From the NCBI GenBank assembly GCA_023228465.1, contig JALOBC010000003.1, forward strand, positions 62,001 to 126,000: 64,000 nt of DNA, read 5' to 3'. The stretch is from Dokdonella sp. (GTDB lineage: Bacteria > Pseudomonadota > Gammaproteobacteria > Xanthomonadales > Rhodanobacteraceae). The notes under the pieces are model-generated. The model ran no database searches. It was given only the letters and a program-made list of their open reading frames with translations, and had not been told where the DNA came from. The translations under genes and the position numbers were made by a program. Shown here piece after piece: positions 18,302 through 26,497 of this stretch. Position 1 is the first letter of the stretch. Each line of letters begins with the position of its first letter.

Positions 18302-19543
18302 ATGATCCAGCTCAGCTACAGCACCTTCGGACTAACCAACCTGCCCTTCCTCGATGCCATCGATGCCGTGGCGAAGGCGGGTTACGCGGGCGTGGAGCTG
18401 TCCTTCCATCGCGAGCAGTTCAATCCATTCGACCTGACCCATGCCGACCTGGATGCGCTGCGGGCACGACTCGATCACGCCGGCATTGCCCCGGCCTGCG
18501 TGGCGACCGCCTCGCACTTCTTTACGCCCTCGCGGCCGCACGAACCCTCGCTCATGACGCTGGACCTGGCCGGCCGCAAGCGTCGCATCGACCTGGTCAA
18601 GCGCGGCATCCGCGTGGCACGCCACCTGGGCGTGGACCTGGTGACCTTCGGCAGCGGCTTCCGCCGCGCGGATCACGTGCGCAATCCGCACATCGAGCCA
18701 CGCGAGGTGCTGATCGATTCGATCCGCGAGTGCCTCACCGAAATCGGCGATGGCGAGGACATCACGCTGCTGATCGAGCCCGAGCCCGGCATGGTCATCG
18801 AAACCCTGGACGAGGGGCTCGAACTGATCGATGCGGTGGGCGACCCGCGCTTCGCCCTGCACATCGACCTCTGTCACGCCTACTGCTCGGACGTGGACTA
18901 TCTTGCGGCGCTCGGCCGGGCCGCAGGCCAGGCGCGCTACCTGCACATCTCCGACGCGCGCGCGGGCTGGAACCTCAAGGTGGTCGAGGATGATCCGGCC
19001 AACGCCCTCGACCTGACGTTTTCGAGCTGGCTGGTGTATTTCCCCGATACGGCGGATTTCCTGCTGGTCGATGCGCACCATTCCACGTATTTCTGCGAAC
19101 GCGCGCCGGACGCGACACGTCGGCGGCGCATCGAAGCGCTGTTGCAGCAGGCCGGCATCACGGGCGAGGTCGGCCTGGTCGATTACGCCACGCTTTACGC
19201 AGGCAGCTCCCCATTGGACGACGAGATCTTCACCTGGATGATCTCGCTGCCCGACCTGCCCTTCGACGTCCTCGAGCGCGCGCGGCCGATCGTCGCCCAC
19301 CTGCGCGGCGTGCGCGGCCCGGCGCTGGTCGAGCGCATGGTCGCCAACACGCTCACCGGCATCGTGCATTTCCACGATATTCCCGGCGCGGGCACGCTCG
19401 ATCTGGCGGCCAGCTTCAGGGCGCTCAACGACCACGGCTTCGATGGCTACGGTTCGGTCGAGCTCTACCACCACGTGGAATCCTGGCAGGACGCGCTGGA
19501 TTCGAGCTATCGGCATCTTGCCGCCATCGCGCAGCCGGGATGA
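18302..19543 (+). CDS. Xylose isomerase-like TIM-barrel protein with internal insertion (EboE-like context)
   Basis: A protein of about 413 residues of the AP endonuclease 2/sugar phosphate isomerase superfamily. It shows the expected order of metal-binding strands: LIEPEPGM (Glu), LHIDLCHAYC (Asp, His), YLHISDARAG (His), then HFHDIPGAG and GSVELYHH (His, Glu). Between the YLHISD strand and the HFHDIPG strand about 110 extra residues are inserted (nucleotides about 19005-19355), making it longer than simple members of about 280 residues. The reaction is unknown; sugar or cyclitol epimerisation is the natural guess. The stop is four bases before the LuxS-like start. The ATG at 18302 is used, and a GTG at 18293 is also possible. 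Confidence 0.75.
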   Translation: MIQLSYSTFGLTNLPFLDAIDAVAKAGYAGVELSFHREQFNPFDLTHADLDALRARLDHAGIAPACVATASHFFTPSRPHEPSLMTLDLAGRKRRIDLVKRGIRVARHLGVDLVTFGSGFRRADHVRNPHIEPREVLIDSIRECLTEIGDGEDITLLIEPEPGMVIETLDEGLELIDAVGDPRFALHIDLCHAYCSDVDYLAALGRAAGQARYLHISDARAGWNLKVVEDDPANALDLTFSSWLVYFPDTADFLLVDAHHSTYFCERAPDATRRRRIEALLQQAGITGEVGLVDYATLYAGSSPLDDEIFTWMISLPDLPFDVLERARPIVAHLRGVRGPALVERMVANTLTGIVHFHDIPGAGTLDLAASFRALNDHGFDGYGSVELYHHVESWQDALDSSYRHLAAIAQPG

Positions 19544-19547
19544 TGCC

Positions 19548-20030
19548 GTGATCGATCTCGAGGCCCTGGGCTGGGCCAGCCACACGGTCGGCGAATTGGA
19601 CCACCGGCGCCTCAAGGCGCCCAGCGTGAAGCTGCGCGGCGTACACACCGGGCCGGGCGGCGATGTCGTCTATGCCATCGACCTGCGCCTGCGCCGGCCG
19701 AATGCCGAGGCGTACCTGACCGCCAGGCAAGCACACTCGCTGGAGCACTTCCTGCTGGAAGGCTTCCAGCGCCTGCTGCCCGAGCATTTCATCGGCGTCG
19801 GCGTGATGGGCTGCCAGACCGGCTTCTACCTGACCCTGCTCAACGAGGGGCGGCGCGCGGTGATCGAAGCCGCCGCGCAGGCCATCCTGCGTGGGGTCCT
19901 GGCAGCCGAGGCGGTGCCCTACGCGCACATCGAGCAGTGCGGCCGCTGGCAGCACCACGACCTGCGTGGCGCCCAGGCGGTCGCCCGCGAGGTGCTGGCG
20001 CAGCGTGCCGCCTGGGCACAGGTCACATGA
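19548..20030 (+). CDS. LuxS-family protein (S-ribosylhomocysteine lyase homologue)
   Basis: A 160-residue protein, the normal length for LuxS, which converts S-ribosylhomocysteine to homocysteine and DPD, the AI-2 precursor. All the main functional residues are present: the HxxEH metal motif (H63, E66, H67), the catalytic cysteine in MGC (C89), and the late metal-binding cysteine in EQCGRW (C131). The N-terminal DHRRLKAPSVKL and IDLRL segments also match the family. The residue after the catalytic cysteine is Gln where LuxS proteins normally have Arg (MGCRTGFY). The GTG at 19548 is the only start in frame near the family N-terminus. It overlaps the cyclase gene by ATGA. Because this genome also encodes ahcY at 46998, a function other than SAH recycling is likely, so the luxS symbol is withheld. 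Confidence 0.85.
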   Translation: MIDLEALGWASHTVGELDHRRLKAPSVKLRGVHTGPGGDVVYAIDLRLRRPNAEAYLTARQAHSLEHFLLEGFQRLLPEHFIGVGVMGCQTGFYLTLLNEGRRAVIEAAAQAILRGVLAAEAVPYAHIEQCGRWQHHDLRGAQAVAREVLAQRAAWAQVT

Positions 20031-21178
20031 ACGGCGCCCGCCAGGCCCGCTGGCAGGTGCGCACCGCGCGCCCGATTGCCTATGACCTCGTCAACGTGGC
20101 CGATGTGTTCGATCCGAGCTGCGCTGCGCTCGCCTCGCTGGGCCGCACCCAGGGTGGTCGGCGCTTCGTGGTCGTCGATGAGGCGGTGCACGAACGCCAT
20201 GGCGAGCGCATGCGCGCGTGGTTCGCGCAGCAGCAGATCGACGCGCGCATCGTGCGCATCCCGGGCGGCGAAGCGGCCAAGACGGTGGCAACCTGGCAGG
20301 GGCTGCTGCGCGCACTCGACCGCTTCCCGATCCACCGCCGCGATGAGCCGATCATCGCCATCGGCGGCGGGGTGCTGACCGACGTGGTCGCCTTCGTCGC
20401 CTCCAGCTACCGCCGCGGTGTGCCGCACATCAAGGTGCCGACCACCCTGATGGGTTACGTGGATGCCGCGGTCGGCGTCAAATGCGGGATCAACTTCAAC
20501 GGGTACAAGAACCGGCTCGGCAGCTTCGAGCCGCCGGCGTGCGTGCTGCTGGATCGGCGCTTCCTGACCACCCTGCCGCTCCGGCACCTGCACAATGGCC
20601 TGTGCGAGATCATCAAGCTGGCGGTGATCAAGGACGCGCACCTGTTCGATCTGCTGGAACGGTCCGGCGCGGCCAGCCTGGCCTGCGCCTTCCAGGACGG
20701 GCCGGGCGGCGAGATCCTCGACCGTGCCATCGGCGGCATGCTGGAAGAGCTCGCGCCCAACCTGCACGAGGACGAACTCGCGCGCAAGGTCGATTTCGGC
20801 CACACCTTCAGCTATGGCCTGGAAACCCGCTTCGAAGAGCGCCTGCTGCACGGCGAGGCGGTATTGCTGGACATCCTGGTTTCCTGCGCCATCGCGCACG
20901 CGCGGCACCTGCTCGGGGCTGCCGACGCCAGGCGCATCCTGGCCCTGATCGAGCATCTGGGCATCACGCCAGTGACCGGACTGCTGGACACCGAACTCAT
21001 GTGGCAGTCCCTGCGCGACCGCATCGAGCACCGCAACGGCGCCCAGCACGTGCCGCTGCCGACGGGGCTGGGTGGATGCTGCTTCGCCAACGACATCACG
21101 CGCCGCGAAATCGCGGCGGCGATCGACACCCTGACCGAATGGAGCCTGCCGAAACATGCACGCATCGCCGAATGTTGA
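20027..21178 (+). CDS. Sugar phosphate cyclase (dehydroquinate synthase-like, EEVS/EboD type)
   Basis: A 383-residue member of the 3-dehydroquinate synthase superfamily, which cyclises C7 sugar phosphates with NAD and a metal ion. It has the NAD loop IAIGGGVLTDVVAF, YRRGVPHIKVPTTLMGYVDA, a metal Glu in HNGLCEIIKLAVIKD, and the metal His motifs DFGHTFSYGLE and LHGEAV. The KNRLGSFEPP segment and the Leu-Thr-Asp after GGGV resemble 2-epi-5-epi-valiolone synthase and EboD-type cyclases rather than AroB, where GKNMIGAF and GDLAGF are usual. Sedoheptulose 7-phosphate is the expected substrate by analogy. It overlaps its neighbours by 4 and 23 bases, indicating translational coupling. Confidence 0.85.
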   Translation: MNGARQARWQVRTARPIAYDLVNVADVFDPSCAALASLGRTQGGRRFVVVDEAVHERHGERMRAWFAQQQIDARIVRIPGGEAAKTVATWQGLLRALDRFPIHRRDEPIIAIGGGVLTDVVAFVASSYRRGVPHIKVPTTLMGYVDAAVGVKCGINFNGYKNRLGSFEPPACVLLDRRFLTTLPLRHLHNGLCEIIKLAVIKDAHLFDLLERSGAASLACAFQDGPGGEILDRAIGGMLEELAPNLHEDELARKVDFGHTFSYGLETRFEERLLHGEAVLLDILVSCAIAHARHLLGAADARRILALIEHLGITPVTGLLDTELMWQSLRDRIEHRNGAQHVPLPTGLGGCCFANDITRREIAAAIDTLTEWSLPKHARIAEC

Positions 21179-21866
21179 TCCCGCCGAAATCGCCCACTTC
21201 AACCGCATGGCGGACATGTGGTGGGATCCGCACGGAAAAATGGGCCAGCTGCACGCCATCAACGACCTGCGCCTCGCCTTCATCACCGATCGCATCGGCG
21301 TGGCGGCACCGCGCGTGGTGGATGTCGGCTGCGGCGGTGGCATCCTGGCCGAGGCGCTGGCCCGGCACGGTGCGTCGGTGACCGGCATCGATCTTTCCGA
21401 CCTGTCGCTCAAGATCGCACGCCAGCATGCCGAGCGCGGCGGGCTGGACATCGATTACCGCTATCTCGACGTGGAAACGCTGGCCGCCAGCGAAGCGCAC
21501 GCCTTCGACGCCGTCACCTGCATGGAAATGCTCGAACACGTGCCGCACCCGGAGCGCGTCATCGCAGCCTGCGCGCGGCTGCTGAAGCCGGGCGGCATGG
21601 CCTTCTTCTCCACCATCAACCGCACGTTCAAGGCCCTCGCCTTCGCCATCGTCGCAGGCGAGTACATTCTCGGCCTGCTGCCGCGCGGCACGCACAGCTA
21701 CGCCAAGCTCATCAAGCCCGTGGAAATGCGCCGCTGGGCCGGCGCCGCGGGCCTCGAGTTCAGGGCCGTGGCGAGCCTCATGTACAACCCGCTTACGCGG
21801 CGCTTCCGCGTGGCGCCGGATCGCGAGGACATCAATTACATGGCCTGCTTCGCCACCAGGAGCTGA
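21156..21866 (+). CDS. ubiG: UbiG-type SAM-dependent O-methyltransferase
   Basis: A 236-residue class I methyltransferase very close to UbiG, which performs both O-methylations of ubiquinone biosynthesis. Signatures include NVDPAEIAHFNRMADMWWDP at the N-terminus, the SAM motif VVDVGCGGGILAE, TCMEMLEHVPHPE, and the UbiG-specific FFSTINR, EYILGLLPRGTH and YNPLTRRF segments. The ATG at 21156 lies inside the end of the cyclase gene and follows GGAG at 21141. It may be the housekeeping ubiquinone enzyme placed in an unusual operon, or a copy that methylates the cluster product. The sequence cannot decide between them. Confidence 0.88.
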   Translation: MHASPNVDPAEIAHFNRMADMWWDPHGKMGQLHAINDLRLAFITDRIGVAAPRVVDVGCGGGILAEALARHGASVTGIDLSDLSLKIARQHAERGGLDIDYRYLDVETLAASEAHAFDAVTCMEMLEHVPHPERVIAACARLLKPGGMAFFSTINRTFKALAFAIVAGEYILGLLPRGTHSYAKLIKPVEMRRWAGAAGLEFRAVASLMYNPLTRRFRVAPDREDINYMACFATRS

Positions 21867-21870
21867 GACC

Positions 21871-22764
21871 ATGCAGCGATTTCTGGCCCTCTCGCGCTCC
21901 ACCCACGGCATGCTCGACATCGCCATGCCCGGGTTCGTCGCGCTGCTCTGGCTGGGCCGGTTCCCGACCTGGCCGGTGCTGCTGATCTGCCTGGGCACGG
22001 CCCTCGCCGGCTACACCGCGATCTATGCGCTCAACGACCTGATCGGCGTCAAGGATGACAAGCAGAAGGTGGCGGGCGGACTCAAGTCGGGCTACGCGGT
22101 CGAAGCCTCGGCGCTGCGCTATCCGCTGGCGCAGAACCTCATCAGCATGACTGGCGGCTGGCTGTGGTTCGGATTCTGGTTTGCCCTGGCGGTCGTCGGC
22201 ATCTGGCTGCTCAATCCGCTGATTCTCGTGATCCTGTTCGCCGCGGCGGTGCTGGAAGTGGCCTACGTGAAGCTGCTCAAGGTGACCTGGTGGCGCACCA
22301 TGGTCAGCGCGCTGGTGAAGTCGGCCGGGCCGCTGGCGGCGGTGTATGCCGTGGTGCCCAATCCGGCCTGGCAGGGCCTGCTGCTGATGCTGGCCTGGCT
22401 GATGCCCTGGGAGATCGCCGGCCAGAACATCCCGGCCGACTGGAACGACATCGACGAAGACCGGCGCATCGGCGCGCGCACGATCCCGCTGGTGTTCGGC
22501 CCGCGCATGGCCGGCATGCTGGTGCTGGCGGGCCTCGTTGCCACCGTGTTCCTCGGCCTGGCCCTGCCGCGGCTCTCGCCGCTGATGCTCGGCTGGCCCT
22601 TCCAGCTCGCCATGCTCGTTGCCGGTGCCGGCCTGCTGGTGTGGCCGGCCCTGCGCCTGGCGCGCAGCCTGGGGGGACGCGACGCGGCGCGCCTGTTCGA
22701 CCGCGCCAGCCTCTATCCACTGGCCCTGCTGGCGATCATCACGCTGGCCGTGCTGGTGCCCTGA
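21871..22764 (+). CDS. UbiA-family prenyltransferase (EboC-like)
   Basis: A 297-residue polytopic membrane protein of the UbiA superfamily with about eight to nine hydrophobic segments. The first aspartate-rich motif is NDLIGVKDD and the second is DWNDIDEDRRIGART. These bind magnesium-diphosphate in enzymes that transfer prenyl groups to aromatic, sugar or cyclitol-like acceptors. It does not look like the 4-hydroxybenzoate enzyme UbiA itself, and is closer in motif spacing to the wider chlorophyll synthase/EboC type. A ribosome binding site, GGAG, lies eight bases before the ATG, four bases after ubiG. The neighbouring sugar phosphate cyclase suggests a cyclitol acceptor. Confidence 0.8.
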   Translation: MQRFLALSRSTHGMLDIAMPGFVALLWLGRFPTWPVLLICLGTALAGYTAIYALNDLIGVKDDKQKVAGGLKSGYAVEASALRYPLAQNLISMTGGWLWFGFWFALAVVGIWLLNPLILVILFAAAVLEVAYVKLLKVTWWRTMVSALVKSAGPLAAVYAVVPNPAWQGLLLMLAWLMPWEIAGQNIPADWNDIDEDRRIGARTIPLVFGPRMAGMLVLAGLVATVFLGLALPRLSPLMLGWPFQLAMLVAGAGLLVWPALRLARSLGGRDAARLFDRASLYPLALLAIITLAVLVP

Positions 22765-22858
22765 GCGGCCCCGCGGCCGTAGCCGCACCTGTCGGCGCGA
22801 AGCGCGCTACACTCGGACGACGCGGTCGTCCCGTGGCCGCGGTCAACTGGAGGCGCAT

Positions 22859-23287
22859 ATGCTGCAGGTGAAACATCTGCTCCAGGAAAAGGGCAACCAG
22901 TTCTACTCGATCGGGCCGGACGAGCCGGTGCTGGCCGCGATCACGAAGATGGCGGATCACTACATCGGCGCCCTGCTGGTCATGCGCGATGACGAGCTGG
23001 TCGGCATGGTTTCCGAGCGTGACTACGCACGCAAGGTGATCCTCAAGGGGCGCTCCTCGCGCGATACGCTGGTGCAGGACATCATGGCCGCGCCGGTGGT
23101 GACGGTGGCGCCCGAAGACACGGTGGAAACGTGCATGCGGATGTGCACCGACAGCCGCGTGCGTCACTTGCCGGTGATGCAGAACCACAAGGTGGTGGGA
23201 CTGGTGTCCATCGGTGACCTGGTGAAGGCCGTCATCGACGAGCAGAACGAGCAGATCGAGCATCTGCAACGCTACATCGCCGGCTGA
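22859..23287 (+). CDS. CBS-domain pair protein
   Basis: A 142-residue protein built of two CBS motifs: MLQVKHLLQEKG to GMVSERDYARKV, then VQDIMAAPVVTVAPEDT to GLVSIGDLVKAV. Such stand-alone pairs bind adenine nucleotides or SAM and regulate partners. The partner is unknown. The start is well set by TGGAGG (22848-22853) before the ATG at 22859. It lies 94 bases after the UbiA-like gene in the same direction, so it could be co-transcribed but need not be functionally linked. Confidence 0.88.
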   Translation: MLQVKHLLQEKGNQFYSIGPDEPVLAAITKMADHYIGALLVMRDDELVGMVSERDYARKVILKGRSSRDTLVQDIMAAPVVTVAPEDTVETCMRMCTDSRVRHLPVMQNHKVVGLVSIGDLVKAVIDEQNEQIEHLQRYIAG

Positions 23288-23324
23288 GCCGGGCGGCGCC
23301 GGTCCGGCCGCGCCAGCCGCATGC

Positions 23325-23993
23325 CTACGCGGTGGCGTCGGGCTGGTTTTCCGGGCGCGCCCGTTCGAAGGCGGGCAAGCCCAGGCAGTGCGCGTCGATG
23401 CGCTCGATGGTGGGATAGGCGCCCAGATCCATGCCGAAGCGACGCGCGTTGTAGACTTGCGGAATCAGGCAGGCATCGGCCAGGGTGGGTTGATCGCCGT
23501 GGCAGCAGGTGCCGCTGGAGCTGTCCGCCACGAGGATTTCCTCGAAGGCGCGAAAGCCCGCGTCCATCCAGTGCCGCATCCAGGCAGTGCGCGCGTCCTC
23601 GTCGGCGTCGAACGTCCGTTCCAGGTGCTGCATCACCCGCAGGTTGTTGAGCGGATGGATGTCGCAAGCCACCAGCAGGGCCAGCGAACGCACATGGGCG
23701 CGATCGCGCGCGCCAACCGGCAGCAGCGCCAGCGATTCGGGACGCGATTCCTCCAGGTACTCGATGATCGCCAGCGACTGGCGGATGATGCGTTGGCCAT
23801 CCACCAGCGTGGGTACCACCTGCTGTGGATTGACCGCGCAGTACGCCGAAGCATGTTGTTCGCCGCCGGCGCGAACCAGGTGGACCGGCTGCTGTGCATA
23901 GGCCAGGCCCTTGAGATTGAGGGCAATGCGCACCCGGTAGCAGGCACTGGAGCGCCAGTAGTCGTACAGGAGCAGCCGGGATGCTGATGCCAT
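23325..23993 (-). CDS. maiA: Maleylacetoacetate isomerase
   Basis: A 222-residue zeta-class glutathione transferase that isomerises 4-maleylacetoacetate to fumarylacetoacetate. The N-terminal thioredoxin-like domain has the catalytic YWRSSACYRVRIALNLKG segment and NPQQVVPTLVDG. The C-terminal helical domain carries the zeta-class features CDIHPLNNLRV and DQPTLADACLIPQVYNARR. It starts three bases after the hydrolase gene that acts next in the pathway, and it is the last gene of the homogentisate block. Confidence 0.93.
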   Translation of the reverse strand: MASASRLLLYDYWRSSACYRVRIALNLKGLAYAQQPVHLVRAGGEQHASAYCAVNPQQVVPTLVDGQRIIRQSLAIIEYLEESRPESLALLPVGARDRAHVRSLALLVACDIHPLNNLRVMQHLERTFDADEDARTAWMRHWMDAGFRAFEEILVADSSSGTCCHGDQPTLADACLIPQVYNARRFGMDLGAYPTIERIDAHCLGLPAFERARPENQPDATA

Positions 23994-23996
23994 GGT

Positions 23997-24983
23997 TCAG
24001 GCTCCGTACTTGGTCACCACCTGCTCGATGGCGCCGAACAGGCTCGCGCCTGCCGCGTCGGTGATCTCGATGCGCACGGTATCACCAAACCTGAGGAAGG
24101 GCGTGGTCGGCTTGCCGTCACGCAGGGTTTCCACGGTACGCTGTTCAGCCAGGCACGAGGCACCGCGCGAGGTGTCCTGGTTGGCGATCGTGCCCGAGCC
24201 GACCAAGGTGCCGGCCGTCAATGGCCGCGTCCTTGCCGCATGGGCGACGAGCTGGGCAAAGCTGAACTGCATGTCCACGCCGCACTCGGCTTCGCCGAAC
24301 CACTGGCCGTTGATCCACGTGCGCATCGGCAGGTGCAGCTTTTCACCCTGCCATGCCGCACCGAGTTCGTCGGGCGTCACGAGCACCGGCGACAGCGCCG
24401 AGCGCGGCTTGGACTGCAGGAAACCGAAGCCCTTGGCCAATTCGCCGGGGATCAGGCCGCGCAGCGACACATCGTTGACCAGGCCGACGAGCTGGATGTG
24501 CTGCGCCGCCGCTTCCGGCCCGACACCCATCGGTACGTCGTCGGTGACCACCACGACCTCGGCCTCCAGGTCGATGCCATAGTCCTCGCTCGCCACGACG
24601 ATCGGGTCGCGCGGGCCGAGGAATCCGGCGCTGGTCGCCTGGTACATCAGCGGGTCGGTGTAGAAGGTCTCCGGCACTTCGGCACCACGCGCGCGGCGCA
24701 CGCGCTCCACGTGCGGCAGATAGGCCGAACCATCGACGAATTCGTAGGCGCGCGGCAGCGGCGCTGCCAGTCTGTTCACCTCGAGCGCGAAACTGTCATC
24801 GACACCGGCGCCGTTCAGCGCCTCGGAAAGTGCGTTCAGGCGCGGCGCGGCCTGCGCCCAGTGGTCCAGCGCATCCTGCAGGGTGGCAGCGATGGTGGTT
24901 GCGCGCACGGCGCGGCTGAGGTCGCGGCTGACGACGATGAGCGTGCCATCACGGCCGCCCTCCTTGAGCGATGCGAGTTTCAT
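23997..24983 (-). CDS. Fumarylacetoacetate hydrolase family protein
   Basis: A 328-residue FAH-family enzyme expected to cleave fumarylacetoacetate to fumarate and acetoacetate, the last step of tyrosine breakdown. Core features are an acidic metal site with YGIDLEAEVVVVTDDVP, a GLVNDVSLRGLIP segment, and GTLVGSGTIANQDTSRGASC near the C-terminus. The length is that of the shorter bacterial type rather than the 420-residue animal enzyme. Its place between hmgA and maiA makes the assignment strong even though the family is broad. Confidence 0.9.
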   Translation of the reverse strand: MKLASLKEGGRDGTLIVVSRDLSRAVRATTIAATLQDALDHWAQAAPRLNALSEALNGAGVDDSFALEVNRLAAPLPRAYEFVDGSAYLPHVERVRRARGAEVPETFYTDPLMYQATSAGFLGPRDPIVVASEDYGIDLEAEVVVVTDDVPMGVGPEAAAQHIQLVGLVNDVSLRGLIPGELAKGFGFLQSKPRSALSPVLVTPDELGAAWQGEKLHLPMRTWINGQWFGEAECGVDMQFSFAQLVAHAARTRPLTAGTLVGSGTIANQDTSRGASCLAEQRTVETLRDGKPTTPFLRFGDTVRIEITDAAGASLFGAIEQVVTKYGA

Positions 24984-25088
24984 GGCGAGTCCTTGGCGGC
25001 AATCGTTGCGGCAGCGCGACCTGCGCGCTGCGTCCAGGTGGCCGCCAGTGTAACGGGGCGGCGCTCGTCTTGGGTTCGGCGCAGCCGG

Positions 25089-26387
25089 TCAGGGCTGATG
25101 GAAGTGCTTCTTCAGCCCCGCCCAGCAGGCCTGGTAGTCGCGCTGGCGATGCGCCGCTTCCAGCGCCTGCAGGGTCGGGCGGATCACCGCGCGCGTCTCG
25201 AACATGATGGCCATCGTGTCGCTGACCACATCGGGCCGGGACAGGTCGGCGGCCGAGGCCTTCTCGAAGGTCGCCGCGTCCGGGCCGTGGCCGGTCATCG
25301 AATTGTGCAGCGAGGCGCCACCCGGAAGGAAGCCTTCGGCCTTGGCGTCATAGATGCCATGCACCAGGCCCATGAACTCGCTGGCGATGTTGCGGTGGAA
25401 CCAGGGCGGGCGGAAGGTGTCCTGGGCCACCAGCCAGCGCGGCGGGAAGATGGCGAAATCCACGTTGCTGGTGCCGGGCGTGTCACTGGGCGAGTGCAGC
25501 ACGAGGAAGATGGAAGGATCGGGATGGTCGTAGCTGATCGAGCCGATGGTGTTGAAGCGGCGCAGGTCGTATTTGCAGGGCGCGTAGTTGCCATGCCAGC
25601 CCACCACGTCGCACGGCGAGTGGCCGATGTCGGCGCGCCACAGGTGGCCCTGGAACTTGGTCACCAGTTCGAAATCGCCTTCGACATCCTCGAAGGCAGC
25701 CTGCGGAAAGAGGAAGTCGCGCGGATTGGCCAGACCATTGCTGCCGATGGGGCCGAGATCCGGCAGCTTGAACATGGCGCCGAAGTTCTCGCACACATAG
25801 CCGCGCGCCGCGCCGTCGGGCAGCGCGATGCGAAAGCGGATGCCGCGCGGTATGAGGGCGATCTCCTGTGGCTCGATGTCGATCACGCCGAACTCGGTCT
25901 CGATGTGCAGGCGACCCTGCTGCGGGGCAATCAGCAGTTCACCGTCGGCATCGCAGAACCAGCGCCCCTGCATGTCGCGGTTGGCGGCGTACAGGTGCAC
26001 GCCCATGCCGACCTGCGCTTGCGCCGAACCGTTGCCGGCCATGGTGTAGAGGCCTTCGAGGAAGTCTGCGGACGTGTTCGGCAGCGGCAGCGGATCCCAG
26101 CGCAACTGCTCGGGTGTGACCGCGCCGCTGCCAAAATCGTTATGGAAGCGTGGCTGCGTGAAGGGCGTGAAGTGGCCGTGCATCGCCGCTGGGCGGATGC
26201 GGTACAGCCAGCTGCGCCGGTTGGCGTGGCGCGGTGCGGTGAAGGCCGTGCCCGTCATCTGCTCGGCATACAGGCCATGCGCCACGCGCTGGGGCGAATT
26301 GCGGCCGACCGGCAGGGTGCCGTCCAGCGCTTCGGCGGCGAACTCGTTGCCGAAGCCGGATTGATAACCAGTGCTCGTCATCGACAT
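25089..26387 (-). CDS. hmgA: Homogentisate 1,2-dioxygenase
   Basis: A 432-residue non-haem iron dioxygenase that opens the ring of homogentisate to 4-maleylacetoacetate. The N-terminus [19 protein letters not shown] is diagnostic. The iron-binding region is seen in the C-terminal half: [20 protein letters not shown], then [18 protein letters not shown] and the late [13 protein letters not shown]. The length equals the family norm. It lies 110 bases after hpd and 105 bases before the hydrolase gene; no strong terminator is seen in either gap, so the four genes probably form one transcription unit. Confidence 0.96.
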   Translation of the reverse strand: MSMTSTGYQSGFGNEFAAEALDGTLPVGRNSPQRVAHGLYAEQMTGTAFTAPRHANRRSWLYRIRPAAMHGHFTPFTQPRFHNDFGSGAVTPEQLRWDPLPLPNTSADFLEGLYTMAGNGSAQAQVGMGVHLYAANRDMQGRWFCDADGELLIAPQQGRLHIETEFGVIDIEPQEIALIPRGIRFRIALPDGAARGYVCENFGAMFKLPDLGPIGSNGLANPRDFLFPQAAFEDVEGDFELVTKFQGHLWRADIGHSPCDVVGWHGNYAPCKYDLRRFNTIGSISYDHPDPSIFLVLHSPSDTPGTSNVDFAIFPPRWLVAQDTFRPPWFHRNIASEFMGLVHGIYDAKAEGFLPGGASLHNSMTGHGPDAATFEKASAADLSRPDVVSDTMAIMFETRAVIRPTLQALEAAHRQRDYQACWAGLKKHFHQP

Positions 26388-26497
26388 GGGACAACCTCGT
26401 TGGCAGGAAGGTCAGCCGGCGCAAGCGTGCCCGCGGGCACGCCGATGCGCTGGCTTCTGAACATGCTTCTTGCGGGGCGCCGGCCGGGTCGCGCGGG

